From assembly GCF_014647515.1 (NCBI RefSeq), contig NZ_BMPI01000011.1, positions 62,001 through 126,000 of the forward strand: a stretch of 64,000 nucleotides of DNA, written 5' to 3'. The position numbers were made by a program, and so were the translations under genes. A model generated the notes under the pieces. The model worked only from the letters and a program-made list of their open reading frames with translations, searched no databases and was not told the origin of the DNA. Each line of letters opens with the position of its first letter. The first letter of the stretch is position 1. This DNA is from Dactylosporangium sucinum (GTDB lineage Bacteria; Actinomycetota; Actinomycetes; Mycobacteriales; Micromonosporaceae). This document shows positions 1 to 8,987 of this stretch, piece after piece.

Positions 1-2519
1 TCGTGCTGGCCCAGGAGGAGGCGCGGACCCACAACCACAACTACATCGGCACCGAGCACATGCTGCTCGGGCTGGTGCAGGAGGGTGAGGGCGCCCTGCA
101 GCGGCTGGGCGTGACCCTCGACCGGGCCCGCCGCGAGGTCGAGGACCTCATCGGCCACGGCACGCAGGCCCCCGGGGGGCACATCCCGTTCACCCCGCGG
201 TTCAAGAAGGTCCTGGAGCTGGCGCTGCGCGAGTCGCTGCAGCTCGGCCACAACTTCATCGGCCCCGAACACGTGCTGCTGGGGCTGGTCCGGGAGGGCG
301 AGGGCACCGCCGTGCGCGTGCTCGCCCGGCTCGGGGTCACCCTCAACGACGTGCGCGCCGAGGTGCTCGGCTCGCTGACCGGCCACCCGTCGGCTCCGGA
401 TCCTGCTCCCGTCCCGGCCGGGAATCCGGTGCTCGACCAGTTCGGGCACAGCCTGACCGACGCGGCCCGGGCCGGCCGGCTCGACCCGGTGATCGGCCGC
501 GACCGCGAGATCGACCGCGTCGTGCAGGTCCTGTCCTGCCGCCGAAAGAACAACCCGGTCCTCACCGGCGCGCCGGGCGTCGGCAAGACCGCCGTCGTCG
601 AGGGCCTCGCCCAGCGCATCGTCGCCGGCACCGTCCCCGACACGCTCACCGGCAAGCAGCTGTGGTCGCTCGACCTGGGCTCGCTGGTGGCCGGCTCCCG
701 GTATCGCGGCGACTTCGAGGAACGCCTCCGCAAGGTCCTCAAGGAGGTCCGCACCCGCGGCGACGTCATCCTGTTCGTCGACGAGATCCACACCCTGGTC
801 GGCGCCGGCGCCGCGGAGGGCGCGATCGACGCGTCGTCCCTGCTGAAGCCGCTGCTGGCCCGCGGCGAGCTGCAGACGATCGGCGCGACGACCCACGACG
901 AGTATCGGCGGTACATCAAGAAGGACGGGGCCTTGGAGCGCCGCCTGCAACCGGTCGAGATCGGCGAGCCGACCCCGGCCCAGGCCCTGGACATCCTGCA
1001 CGGCCTGCGCGGGCGTTACGAGACCTTCCATCACGTGTCGTACAGCGACGCCGCCCTGCGCGCGGCGGTCGAGCTCGGCGACCGCTACCTCCCCGACCGC
1101 CACCTCCCGGACAAGGCCATCGACCTGCTGGACGAGGCGGGCGCCCGCCTCCGCATCGCGGGCGCTGTCGTGCCGGGTGCGGACGCGTCAGGTGCCGGTG
1201 CGCCGGCGGCGGCTGCGTCTGGGGCCGCCTCACCGGGCGCGGGCTCGTCCGGCGCGGCTTCGGTGGGCGCGGGTGGGTCCCGCGGGGCTTCGGCGGGCGC
1301 GGGTGGGTCCGGCTGGGCTTCGGCGGGCGCCGGGTCAGCGGGCGTCGCGTCGTCCGGGGCTTCCGCGCCGTCGTCGTCGGCGGCCGCTCCGACGGCTGCT
1401 CCGGCGGCGCTGCAGGTGGGCCCTGATCACATCGCGTCCGTGGTCGCCCAGTGGACCGGCATCCCGGTCCAGCGCCTGACGGAGGCGGAGACGGCCAGGC
1501 TCGTGCGCATGGAGGACGAGCTGCACCGCCACATCGTCGGCCAGCACACCGCCGTGCAGGCGGTGGCGAGGGCGATCCGCCGCGCCCGCGCCGGCCTGGC
1601 CGACCCGAAGCGCCCGACGGGCTCGTTCATCTTCGCGGGCCCGTCCGGCGTGGGGAAGTCCTCCCTGGCCAAGGCCCTGGCCGAGTTCCTGTTCGGCTCG
1701 GCGGACGCGCTGGTCCAGCTGGACATGTCCGAGTACCACGACCCGCACACCGTCTCCCGCCTCCTCGGCGCCCCACCCGGCTACGTGGGCCACGACGAGG
1801 GCGGCCAGCTGACGGAGGCCGTGCGCCGCCGTCCGTCGTCGGTCATCCTGTTCGACGAGATCGAGAAGGCCCACCCGGACGTCTTCCACACCCTCCTGCA
1901 GATCCTGGAGGACGGCCGCCTGACGGACGGCCAGGGCCGCGTCACGGACTTCACCAACACGGTCCTGGTCCTGACCACCAACCTGGGCACCCGCTTCACG
2001 TCCCCGGCCGGCTTCACGCCGACCCACCCACGCACGGCGGCGGGCCTGTCCGAGCTGAGCACCCAGTCCGACCTCCGCCAGCACTTCCGCCCCGAGTTCC
2101 TGAACCGCATCGACGAGGTCATCGTCTTCGACCCGCTGACGGAGCCGGACCTCCTCCAGATCGTCGACCTGGCGGTGACCGAGGTGGCAGCCCGCCTCGC
2201 CACCGCCCCGGCCGGCAGCTCGGGTGAGGCCGCGGCCGGCGGCTGGGGTGGCGGCCCGGGTGGGCGCGGCGTGACGCTGACGCTGACCGAGGCCGCGCGC
2301 ACCCACCTGGCGGCGGCCGGCCACGATCCGCGCCTGGGCGCCCGGCCGCTGCGGCGAGCCGTGCAGCGGGAGCTCGCCGACGAGCTCTCGGCCATGATCC
2401 TGCTCGGCGAGCTGCCCGCCGGGGCCGGGGTGCTGGTGGACGCCGAGGCGGGGCGGTTGACGTTGACGGTCAGCCGGGCTGGTACGCCGGAGCGTCCGAC
2501 TCCTGTCCCGGCAGGATGA
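1..2519 (+). CDS. clpC: ClpC-type AAA+ unfoldase, 5' end cut off by the window, M-domain replaced by a Gly/Ala/Ser linker
   Basis: This is a double-ring Hsp100 ATPase that unfolds proteins, normally for ClpP. The reading frame is open at the window edge and the first visible residues ([15 protein letters not shown]) lie a little inside the family's N-domain, so only a short stretch is missing. In order one sees two Clp_N repeats (visible residues 1-125), AAA D1 (Walker A GAPGVGKT, Walker [11 protein letters not shown]) and AAA D2 ([19 protein letters not shown]), then the C-terminal small domain. Between D1 and D2, where ClpC carries the coiled-coil UVR middle domain, residues ~387-469 are instead a repetitive Gly/Ala/Ser stretch. 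A GF pair (SPAGF) remains where the ClpP-contact loop lies. A second small Gly-rich insertion interrupts the C-terminal domain. It is likely a paralogue of the housekeeping ClpC. The last 50 bp overlap the convergent gene. Confidence 0.9.
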   Translation, partial: VLAQEEARTHNHNYIGTEHMLLGLVQEGEGALQRLGVTLDRARREVEDLIGHGTQAPGGHIPFTPRFKKVLELALRESLQLGHNFIGPEHVLLGLVREGEGTAVRVLARLGVTLNDVRAEVLGSLTGHPSAPDPAPVPAGNPVLDQFGHSLTDAARAGRLDPVIGRDREIDRVVQVLSCRRKNNPVLTGAPGVGKTAVVEGLAQRIVAGTVPDTLTGKQLWSLDLGSLVAGSRYRGDFEERLRKVLKEVRTRGDVILFVDEIHTLVGAGAAEGAIDASSLLKPLLARGELQTIGATTHDEYRRYIKKDGALERRLQPVEIGEPTPAQALDILHGLRGRYETFHHVSYSDAALRAAVELGDRYLPDRHLPDKAIDLLDEAGARLRIAGAVVPGADASGAGAPAAAASGAASPGAGSSGAASVGAGGSRGASAGAGGSGWASAGAGSAGVASSGASAPSSSAAAPTAAPAALQVGPDHIASVVAQWTGIPVQRLTEAETARLVRMEDELHRHIVGQHTAVQAVARAIRRARAGLADPKRPTGSFIFAGPSGVGKSSLAKALAEFLFGSADALVQLDMSEYHDPHTVSRLLGAPPGYVGHDEGGQLTEAVRRRPSSVILFDEIEKAHPDVFHTLLQILEDGRLTDGQGRVTDFTNTVLVLTTNLGTRFTSPAGFTPTHPRTAAGLSELSTQSDLRQHFRPEFLNRIDEVIVFDPLTEPDLLQIVDLAVTEVAARLATAPAGSSGEAAAGGWGGGPGGRGVTLTLTEAARTHLAAAGHDPRLGARPLRRAVQRELADELSAMILLGELPAGAGVLVDAEAGRLTLTVSRAGTPERPTPVPAG

Positions 2520-3972
2520 CGATCTCGTCGGGGCGCAGGGTGCGGGTCGCGGTCTCGCCGTCGACCCGCACCTCGTACCCGGTCGGCGGGCCGCCCGGCG
2601 ACCAGCACACCCCGACGATCGTGCCCTCGCTCCTGCCCGCCGTCGTCCCGCCGGCGCCCGTCGTCCGCCCCGCCGTCGTGCCGCCCGTGCTCGTGGGCCG
2701 CCGCGGCGTCGTGCCGCCCGTGCTCGGCGTCGTCCCGCCCGTGCTCGTCCGTCCCGCCGTTGTCCCGCCCGCGTCGGACGTCCGGCTCGGTGCCGGGCCC
2801 GGGGTCGGGCGCGTCGGCGGGGTGGCGGGGGTGCCGTGGCTGGTCGGGTGGGTTGGGTGGTCGGGGGTGGGCAGGGTGATCGGCTGGTCGCGGGTGCCAG
2901 GGGCGTGGCCATGGCCTGTTGGGTGAGTCGGGTGGGTCTGATGGGTTGGGTGGGTGGAGTGGTCGGCGGGCGCGGGTGGGGTGAGCGTGCGGACGCGGGT
3001 GCCTGGGGCGTGGCCGTCGTCGGCGACGACGAGGAGGGCGTCGAGGATCTGGCGCACGCCCTCCCACGGGGCGCGGACCACGAACGGCTCGCCGCGGGCG
3101 TCCTCGACCGGGGTGACGAAGCTGCGGTAGGCGAGGTCGAGGACGTCGGCCTCGTAGCGCACGCGCCACTCCTCGGTCCAGGCGCCGCCGCGCTGGCCGG
3201 CCAGTAACGCGTCGGCGATGCGCTGCCAGCGTTGGGCGGCGCCGTCGTCGAGGACCAGCCTGGCCGCGCGGTCGGCGTCGGCGCAGACGGCGTCGATCGC
3301 CGTCTCCTCGCCCAGCTCGGCTGCCCAGGCCAGGTCGAGCGGGGCCGGGATCAGGCCGGGGCTGTCGTGGGCAACGACCAGATACAGCAGGGCCAGTAGC
3401 TCGGTGCGGCGCTCGCCGCCGTAGAACGAGCCGTCGTGGTTCGGCGGGAACCGCTCCGTGAGGTGCTCCGCCCGGCCGGTCACCATCCGGGCGGCGCGGC
3501 GGCAGTCGGCGAGCTTCACGTCAGCCGGACGGGCCTCGCGGGCGATGATCGTCCACGGGCGGCCGTCGGCGGCGAACCTCGGGTACACCGTCCGGCCCGT
3601 GCTGCCGAGGACCTCGCCGTCGCGCAGGCCGGCGGCGTCGAGTTGCCGGGCCGCCACGGAATACGCGAGGCCGGCCAGGGCCGCGTGCGCCCGCACCGCC
3701 CGGCGCCGGGCGCGGTCTCGCCGGGGCTTGCGGCCGTCGTTGCGGCCTTCCTGGTGCGGGCTCCGCTCCGGGGATTGCGCCGGGGATTGCGCTGGGTGCT
3801 GCTCCGGGGCTCGGTCGGACTGGCGGGGCAGCGGTGGTCGGGCTCCCGGTGGGGGAGCATCCGCGGTCGGTGCCGGGGCAGCCTCGGGCCCTGGCTGCTC
3901 GTCGTCGCCCGGGGTGTCGCCCGGTGCGCGGTCGGTCGGATCGGGGGTGCCCTGCGGGGTGTCCTCTGCCAT
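2470..3972 (-). CDS. Hypothetical protein with Pro/Thr/His-rich and Thr-Gly repeat tail
   Basis: I do not recognise a family for this 500-residue protein. The ATG at 3972 is preceded by a good GGAGG about six bases away; upstream in-frame codons lack a site. It has a charged, Pro-rich N-terminus (residues 1-90), a helical Ala/Leu-rich globular core (about 95-330, including AEHLTERFPPNHDGSFYGG), a long low-complexity stretch of HPTHPT-like and TSTGGTT-like repeats (about 335-455), and a short C-terminal beta-like segment (GYEVRVDGETATRTLRPDEI). No membrane segment or signal peptide is evident. The 3' end overlaps the end of the ClpC gene by 50 bp in tail-to-tail orientation. The role is unknown. 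Confidence 0.7.
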   Translation of the reverse strand: MAEDTPQGTPDPTDRAPGDTPGDDEQPGPEAAPAPTADAPPPGARPPLPRQSDRAPEQHPAQSPAQSPERSPHQEGRNDGRKPRRDRARRRAVRAHAALAGLAYSVAARQLDAAGLRDGEVLGSTGRTVYPRFAADGRPWTIIAREARPADVKLADCRRAARMVTGRAEHLTERFPPNHDGSFYGGERRTELLALLYLVVAHDSPGLIPAPLDLAWAAELGEETAIDAVCADADRAARLVLDDGAAQRWQRIADALLAGQRGGAWTEEWRVRYEADVLDLAYRSFVTPVEDARGEPFVVRAPWEGVRQILDALLVVADDGHAPGTRVRTLTPPAPADHSTHPTHQTHPTHPTGHGHAPGTRDQPITLPTPDHPTHPTSHGTPATPPTRPTPGPAPSRTSDAGGTTAGRTSTGGTTPSTGGTTPRRPTSTGGTTAGRTTGAGGTTAGRSEGTIVGVCWSPGGPPTGYEVRVDGETATRTLRPDEIVILPGQESDAPAYQPG

Positions 3973-4229
3973 CACGAGTCCTCCGGCGTCGACCCACGCT
4001 CGCACCAGTCGGACGGCGAGACTTCCGCCGGGCATCCTGCATCGATGCGCTGAGTCGGAGCCTCTTGGCCACTCCACGGCCGGCGTGGGCGACCGTGTTG
4101 GCTCAGGCAGGCGCACTGCCTGGTGACCAGAGTACCGCCTCCCCACCCTCCCCGCAGCCCACGACACCCGCCACCGGCGGGTCGCTGCGGAGGGCGGCCC
4201 GCCCGTGGCGCGGTGTCACAGGTGGGCGG

Positions 4230-5855
4230 TTACAGGCTGATCAGGGAACGGACGGCCAGGGCCGAGCCGACCAGGAGGACCATCGCCGCGGTGCCGGTCG
4301 GGGCCAGCCTGGTCAGGCGCGGGAGGCGGGTGGTCAGGCGGAGGCGGCCGGCCCAGCGGTCGCGAACGCGGATCAGGAGGAGGCCGGCGGCGGTGAGTAC
4401 GGCGGCCATGCCCAGGCCGTAGGCGAGGACGAGGAGGACGCCGAACCAGGTCCGGCCCAGGCCCACGGCGCCGAGGAGGACGACCAGGGCCGAGGGGCTG
4501 GGTACCAGGCCGCCCGCGATGCCCATCCCCACGATGGCGAGGCGGCTCGGCCCGGCCCCGCCGGGACCGTCTCCATGAGCGTGCGAGTGCGGCCCGTGGG
4601 AGTGGAAGTGGCCAGAGGTGTGGGCCGCCGGCCCGTGGGAGTGGGAGTGGGAGTGGCCAGAGGCGTGGGCGGCCGGCCCGTGGGAGTGGGAGTGGCCAGA
4701 GGTGTGGGCCGCCGGCCCGTGGGAGTGCGAGTGTGATTCGTGGGAGTGTCCACCGCCGTCGTCCGCGTGGGAGTTGGCGTTGTCGTGCGAGTGGGTGTGG
4801 CCCTCAGCGTGCGCGTGAGTGTGGCCGTGGGTATGGGTGTGGGACTTGTGGCGGGACAGGAGCATCGCCGCGCCCACGGCCGCCACCAGGACGCCGCTCG
4901 TGACGCCCAGCCAGCCCAGGACCGTCTCGCCGGCCAGGCCGGCCGCCGTGGTCAGCAGCAGGCCCAGGACCAGGACGCCGCCCGTGTGGGTCAGCGTCAC
5001 CGTCGCGCCCACCGCCAGGGCGTCGCGGGGGCGGCCCCGGCGGCCGGCCAGGTACGCGGCCATCACCGTCTTGCCGTGGCCCGGCAGCGCGGCGTGGGCG
5101 GCGCCGAGGAGCAGCGCCAGCAGCACCGCGGCCAGGCCCACGCCCACGGTCAGGTCGCGCGAGCCGACCCATCCACGCAGCTGGGCCTCCGCGCGGCCCA
5201 GCCAGCCGGGCAGGACGGGAGCGACCGACTCGCCGTCGGCGGCGGACGTCGACAGCGTCGAGCCGCCAGGAGCCACGCGCAGGTGGGCCGACCGGACGTC
5301 CGGGGGAGAGCTCAGCAGGTCGTCCGGGTAGCTGCGCAGGCCGTCGCTGCGGCTGGCCGTCGGCAGCGGCGAGTCGACGAGATGCACCCCGGAAGCCACC
5401 GCCGTCAACTCCCGCCATCCTACCCGATCCCCCCGATACCCGTTGACAACGTCCACAGTGGACTCGTCGGAGAAGTCGTACGACAGCGACAGCGAGCACT
5501 CCAGGCGGCTGGTCCGCAGGCCGGCCGACCCGTCGGAGTACCCGAAGGACGCATCGCCGACGGCCAGCGCCAGCGGCGCCCCGTCGACCCGCACCGAGAA
5601 CGCCGAGGCCAGCGCCGCGCATTCGCGGGCCGCGAAGGCGGCGGCGCCCAGGTAGTCCACAGTGGACTGTGACTGGACCGTCGGCAGCTCGGCGAAGTCC
5701 GCGACCGCCAGCACGTCCAGGCCGGACGGGCGGAACGACAGCGCGCCCAGCTGGTTGACCGAGAAGTTGCCGAGCGGGTGGGCCTGGGCCGCGCCCGGGG
5801 CGACGACCAGCGCCACCAGCAGCGCCGACAGCACAACAACCAAGCGACGGAACAT
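4230..5855 (-). CDS. NicO-family nickel/cobalt-type metal transporter with very His-rich loop
   Basis: This predicted membrane metal transporter (541 residues) belongs to the NicO / high-affinity nickel transporter type. A signal peptide (MFRRLVVVLSALL...AQA) is followed by HPLGNFSVN, typical of this secreted-domain plus NicO architecture. An extracytoplasmic domain spans about 30-260. Membrane segments follow, with the signature HAALPGHGKTVMAAYL in the first. A loop at about residues 336-430 holds 32 histidines in GHSHSH/HTHGHT repeats and probably binds metal ions. Its start ATG overlaps the upstream TPR gene's TGA (ATGA), so the two are translationally coupled. Together with the DUF4331 gene this forms a three-gene operon. 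The metal is not determined by the sequence; Ni, Co or Zn/Mn are possible. Confidence 0.85.
   Translation of the reverse strand: MFRRLVVVLSALLVALVVAPGAAQAHPLGNFSVNQLGALSFRPSGLDVLAVADFAELPTVQSQSTVDYLGAAAFAARECAALASAFSVRVDGAPLALAVGDASFGYSDGSAGLRTSRLECSLSLSYDFSDESTVDVVNGYRGDRVGWRELTAVASGVHLVDSPLPTASRSDGLRSYPDDLLSSPPDVRSAHLRVAPGGSTLSTSAADGESVAPVLPGWLGRAEAQLRGWVGSRDLTVGVGLAAVLLALLLGAAHAALPGHGKTVMAAYLAGRRGRPRDALAVGATVTLTHTGGVLVLGLLLTTAAGLAGETVLGWLGVTSGVLVAAVGAAMLLSRHKSHTHTHGHTHAHAEGHTHSHDNANSHADDGGGHSHESHSHSHGPAAHTSGHSHSHGPAAHASGHSHSHSHGPAAHTSGHFHSHGPHSHAHGDGPGGAGPSRLAIVGMGIAGGLVPSPSALVVLLGAVGLGRTWFGVLLVLAYGLGMAAVLTAAGLLLIRVRDRWAGRLRLTTRLPRLTRLAPTGTAAMVLLVGSALAVRSLISL
4575..4850 (-). repeat. Intragenic tandem repeats encoding the histidine-rich loop
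   Basis: Imperfect tandem units of about 33-39 bp (built on GTGGGAGTGGCCAGAG plus a GCCGGCCCGTGG block on the + strand) encode Gly-Pro-Ala-Ala-His-x-Ser-Gly-His-Ser-His units. Shorter GTGTGG/GTGAGT repeats lie to the right. The array keeps the reading frame and probably varies in length between strains. Confidence 0.8.
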
Positions 5856-7165
5856 CACGACCCCTGCAAAGGCGAGAGCGACGGCGAGAGCGAATCCAGC
5901 GTCCGCGCGGCGATCGGCGCGTCGACGGGGGAGAACTTCGGGTTGAGGGCCAGGGCCAGCCGCAGCTGGACCCGGGCCAGGTCGGGGTCGCCGGCGGCCA
6001 GCGCGACCATCCCGTAGTGGTACGCGAGCGTCGCGTCGACCTGGCCGAGCGCGGACGCCTGCCGAGCGTACGGCAGCGCCTCGGCCGGCCGGCCCGCCTG
6101 CAGCAGGCTCCAGCTCAGCACGTCGGCCACCTCGGCGAACGGCCGCCGCTGCCACTCCTGCGCGGCGAGGGCCGCCGCCTGCGCCGGCCGGCCGAGCTCC
6201 AGCGCCAGCGCGGCCGCGCCGAGGTCGTCGGTGCCGCCGTTGGCGGTGAACAGCTGGTGCGCGGCCTGCGCGAGCACCAGCGAGGGGCCGGGGTCGCGGC
6301 CCGCGAAGCGCAGCAGCCGGGCCTGGTCGAGCAGCGCGTCGACGGTCGGCGTGCGGGCGACGACCCGCTCGAGGTCGGCGAGCGCGGCGTCCAGGTCGCC
6401 GCCGGCGGTGTCGATGCGCGCCTTGAGCTGCCAGAGGCCGGGCGTCTCGGGGTACACCCGGATCCCCAGCGTCACGTGGCGCGTCGCGGTCGCGGTGTCG
6501 CCGGCCGCCCACGCCAGCGCGGCGAGGTGCTGGTGGCAGAAGGCGACGTCGGCCGGTTCGGTCGCGCTCGCGAGGGCCCGCTCCATGAGCTGGACCGCCT
6601 CGGTGCGACGGCCGTGTTGTTCGAGGTCATAGGATCCCCGGGTGTACGAGCTGAGGCCGGGCCGCAGGTCGAGCATCCGCTGCACGGCGGCGGTCGCCTC
6701 GGCCGGACGGCCGAGCTGGGTCAGCGCGTCGGCGAGCACGCCGTGCGCGGTCGCCGACCACTGGTTGACGTCGAGGGCCTGCCGGGCGAAGCGCTCCGCG
6801 CCGGCGAAGTCGTGCCGGGCGTTGGCGAGCGCGCCGAGCCCGGCGAGGGCCGGCTCGTTGCCGTCGGGGCGCACCTCGAGGGACCGGCGCAGGGCACCCT
6901 CGGCCTTCGGGTAGTACGCCGGGTCGGCGCTGATGCGCGCCTGCTCCAGGTAGGCCTCGCCGAGCGCGGCCCAGGTGGCCCAGTCGCCCGGCACCGCGCG
7001 CAGCCGCTCCTGGTGGCGGCCGATCGCGGCGGCCAGCGGCGAGGCCGGCCGGGGGCTCTCCGTGACGGACGGGGCGGGCGCCGGGGCGGGCCGGCCGATC
7101 GTGGCGCCGATGCCGAAGAGCAGCGCAGCCGCCAGCACCACCACGGAAATCGCACGCAGTCGCAC
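5855..7165 (-). CDS. Secreted or anchored TPR-repeat protein
   Basis: This 436-residue protein has an N-terminal hydrophobic signal/anchor (residues 4-24, AISVVVLAAALLFGIGATIG), a Pro-rich spacer and then tetratricopeptide-type helical repeats to the end (for example WATWAALGEAYLEQAR and AYHYGMVALAAGDPDLARVQL). The GTG start at 7165 has a GAGGAGG ribosome site about six bases upstream. It lies between the DUF4331 gene and the NicO gene, overlapping the latter by ATGA. TPR proteins scaffold other proteins, so it may organise the two extracytoplasmic partners; that is inference. No catalytic motif is seen. Confidence 0.85.
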   Translation of the reverse strand: MRLRAISVVVLAAALLFGIGATIGRPAPAPAPSVTESPRPASPLAAAIGRHQERLRAVPGDWATWAALGEAYLEQARISADPAYYPKAEGALRRSLEVRPDGNEPALAGLGALANARHDFAGAERFARQALDVNQWSATAHGVLADALTQLGRPAEATAAVQRMLDLRPGLSSYTRGSYDLEQHGRRTEAVQLMERALASATEPADVAFCHQHLAALAWAAGDTATATRHVTLGIRVYPETPGLWQLKARIDTAGGDLDAALADLERVVARTPTVDALLDQARLLRFAGRDPGPSLVLAQAAHQLFTANGGTDDLGAAALALELGRPAQAAALAAQEWQRRPFAEVADVLSWSLLQAGRPAEALPYARQASALGQVDATLAYHYGMVALAAGDPDLARVQLRLALALNPKFSPVDAPIAARTLDSLSPSLSPLQGS

Positions 7166-7190
7166 TGCATCCTCCTCAGGTCTGGGGTGG

Positions 7191-7221
7191 GCCGGGCGGG
7201 TCCACGGCGGACCCGCCCGGC
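7191..7221 (-). terminator. Hairpin between the DUF4331 and TPR genes
   Basis: A 13-bp perfect stem (GCCGGGCGGGTCC with its complement) and a 5-nt loop lie 11 bp past the DUF4331 stop codon and upstream of the TPR start. No T-run follows. It could attenuate transcription into the distal genes or stabilise the first message. Confidence 0.5.
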
Positions 7222-7231
7222 GGGTGGGGAA

Positions 7232-8848
7232 CTAGAGGCCGGCGCTGTTGCGGCGCCGCCACCAGCCGACGAACAGCAGGGTCCCGAGGCCGGCCGCGAG
7301 GGCCGAGGTGCCGACCGCCACCGCGGTCATGCCCGTGCCGGACTCGAACGCCGACGGGGTGGCCGCGAACGTGGACGGGCCGGCGCTGGGAACGGCCGCG
7401 CCACCACCGGTGCCGCCGCCCTTGTTGACCGCGTCGCTGTTCGGCAGGGCCAGGTACGGGAACTGCGCGCCGAACGCGTTGTCGTTCGTGTCGACCTTGT
7501 CGCCGGTCGCCAGCGCGTCGACGAGCTTGCCGGTCTGGGCCGCGCCCTCGACCGCCTGGATCGAGATGTCGACGACGTCGTCGGTGAGCCGCCGGCCGTT
7601 CGGGAAGCCCTGCAGGTCGCCGGCGAGGACACCCAGCCGGTTCGGCTGCGCGGTCACCGGCACGCCCAGGTTCAGGCGGAGCATCTCGGCCGGGCGGAAC
7701 TTCGACGGGTCCACGTCGGCGTTGTTGAGCTGCGAGTTGAGGTCGGCCTTGATCGGGCCGTTCGCCTTCGTGGTGATGCCGGTCAGGAAGATCTCGGCCA
7801 GGTCGGTGCGCGGCGTGGCCGGGGCGGGGATCTTGTAGATCGCCTCGATGAGCTTCGGCAGCTCCGGGTCGGTCACCCGGGCGACGACGGCCGGGATGTC
7901 GGCGTCCTTGTCCGGGCTGATCGAGTTGAACGCGTCCTTCAGCGAGGCCGGCACGACCACCTCGTTGACCAGCGGGTTGCCGAGCCGCGACACCTGGACC
8001 TTGTCACCGGTGACCGGCGAGGCCTGTCCGGTGACCCGCGTCCTGGCCCGCTCCGTCGTCGTCCAGACGCCGATGACCGGGTTGCGCTTCGCGTCGCCCT
8101 TGAGCGCCACGTCGGAGAAGGGCACCTGCAGGGCGATGGTGTTCACGTTGTACCCCGCCAGCGTGTCCTGTCCCGTCTCGCTCAGGTCCCCGCCGTACAG
8201 CAGGTCGAACACCCGCAGGTCGAGGAAGAACGGGTCGTCGGCCTGCCCGGCGAAGACGTTCCAGCCGCCGGGGAGCCGCTTGTTGGCGTCGCCCCGCAGC
8301 TTCGCGTAGTCGGGCATGGTCGCCTTGCCCACGCGGGAGGGCGCCACCGGGGCGTCCTTGACGCGGGTCTTGAACGGCTCGCCGTGGAACGACGACTCCA
8401 GCGTGTACGTCTGGCGGAACAGCAGGTTCTCGTCGTCGAGCGAGGTGACCGGGCCGTTGGCGTAGAGGAACGTGTTGCCGCCGCGCTTGTCGACGTTCTG
8501 GAACGTCCACCGGAACACGGCGTCGGCCTTGGCGTCGCCGTCGCTGTCGACGTTGATGTTGTATACGGCGTCCGTCGCGAACGGGAAGAAGTTCGGGCCG
8601 CCGTTGGGCTCCTCGAACGGCTGCCAGTTCGCGATGAACGTGACGTAGCCGGCGCGCTCGGGGCTGACGAACGCGTAGAGGTCGGTGTTGTCGACGGCCG
8701 GGTCGGCCGCGACGAGCGGTGCCTCGCGGTGGCTGGACGCCGCTGACGTGGCCGGCCCCAGGCCGGCGAACGCGACACCGGCCGCGACCATCGCGGCGGC
8801 CGTGGCGTTCGCTGCCCGCCACCGGCCGGCTCGGGTTGTAGTGCGCAT
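7232..8848 (-). CDS. DUF4331 domain secreted protein, C-terminally membrane-anchored
   Basis: This 538-residue protein is of the DUF4331 family, recognised from SSHREAPLVAADPAVDNTD near the N-terminus, YVTFIANWQPFEEPNGGPNF and the later GGWNVFAGQADDPFFLDL block. It has a signal peptide (about residues 1-38) and ends with one hydrophobic segment followed by arginines (LFVGWWRRR), suggesting export and anchoring by the C-terminus. GGGAGGA lies about nine bases before the ATG. It is the first gene of the operon with the TPR and NicO genes. The biochemical role of DUF4331 is unknown; association with a metal transporter suggests surface metal handling, but this is inference. Confidence 0.88.
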   Translation of the reverse strand: MRTTTRAGRWRAANATAAAMVAAGVAFAGLGPATSAASSHREAPLVAADPAVDNTDLYAFVSPERAGYVTFIANWQPFEEPNGGPNFFPFATDAVYNINVDSDGDAKADAVFRWTFQNVDKRGGNTFLYANGPVTSLDDENLLFRQTYTLESSFHGEPFKTRVKDAPVAPSRVGKATMPDYAKLRGDANKRLPGGWNVFAGQADDPFFLDLRVFDLLYGGDLSETGQDTLAGYNVNTIALQVPFSDVALKGDAKRNPVIGVWTTTERARTRVTGQASPVTGDKVQVSRLGNPLVNEVVVPASLKDAFNSISPDKDADIPAVVARVTDPELPKLIEAIYKIPAPATPRTDLAEIFLTGITTKANGPIKADLNSQLNNADVDPSKFRPAEMLRLNLGVPVTAQPNRLGVLAGDLQGFPNGRRLTDDVVDISIQAVEGAAQTGKLVDALATGDKVDTNDNAFGAQFPYLALPNSDAVNKGGGTGGGAAVPSAGPSTFAATPSAFESGTGMTAVAVGTSALAAGLGTLLFVGWWRRRNSAGL

Positions 8849-8987
8849 GCTCGTGGTCCTCCCGCATCGGAGGCGATCCGGGCTGTCGAACCGCCTGACG
8901 CGAGGACTTCGGAGCTACCGCACGGGATGACGGGTCACTGTGAGGTTGCCGTCACCGACCCATCCGGCGGGCCGCCGGCCACGAAGC

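Noticed and set aside
5449..5669. GTCCACAGTGGAC occurring twice within 220 bp (and a partial copy at 52488)
   Set aside because: Both complete copies encode Ser-Thr-Val-Asp in the NicO protein with ordinary codons; the repetition is explained by the peptide.
6017..8746. 909-codon open frame on the + strand
   Set aside because: It is a shadow of the TPR and DUF4331 genes on the other strand, which have clear families, signal peptides and ribosome sites.
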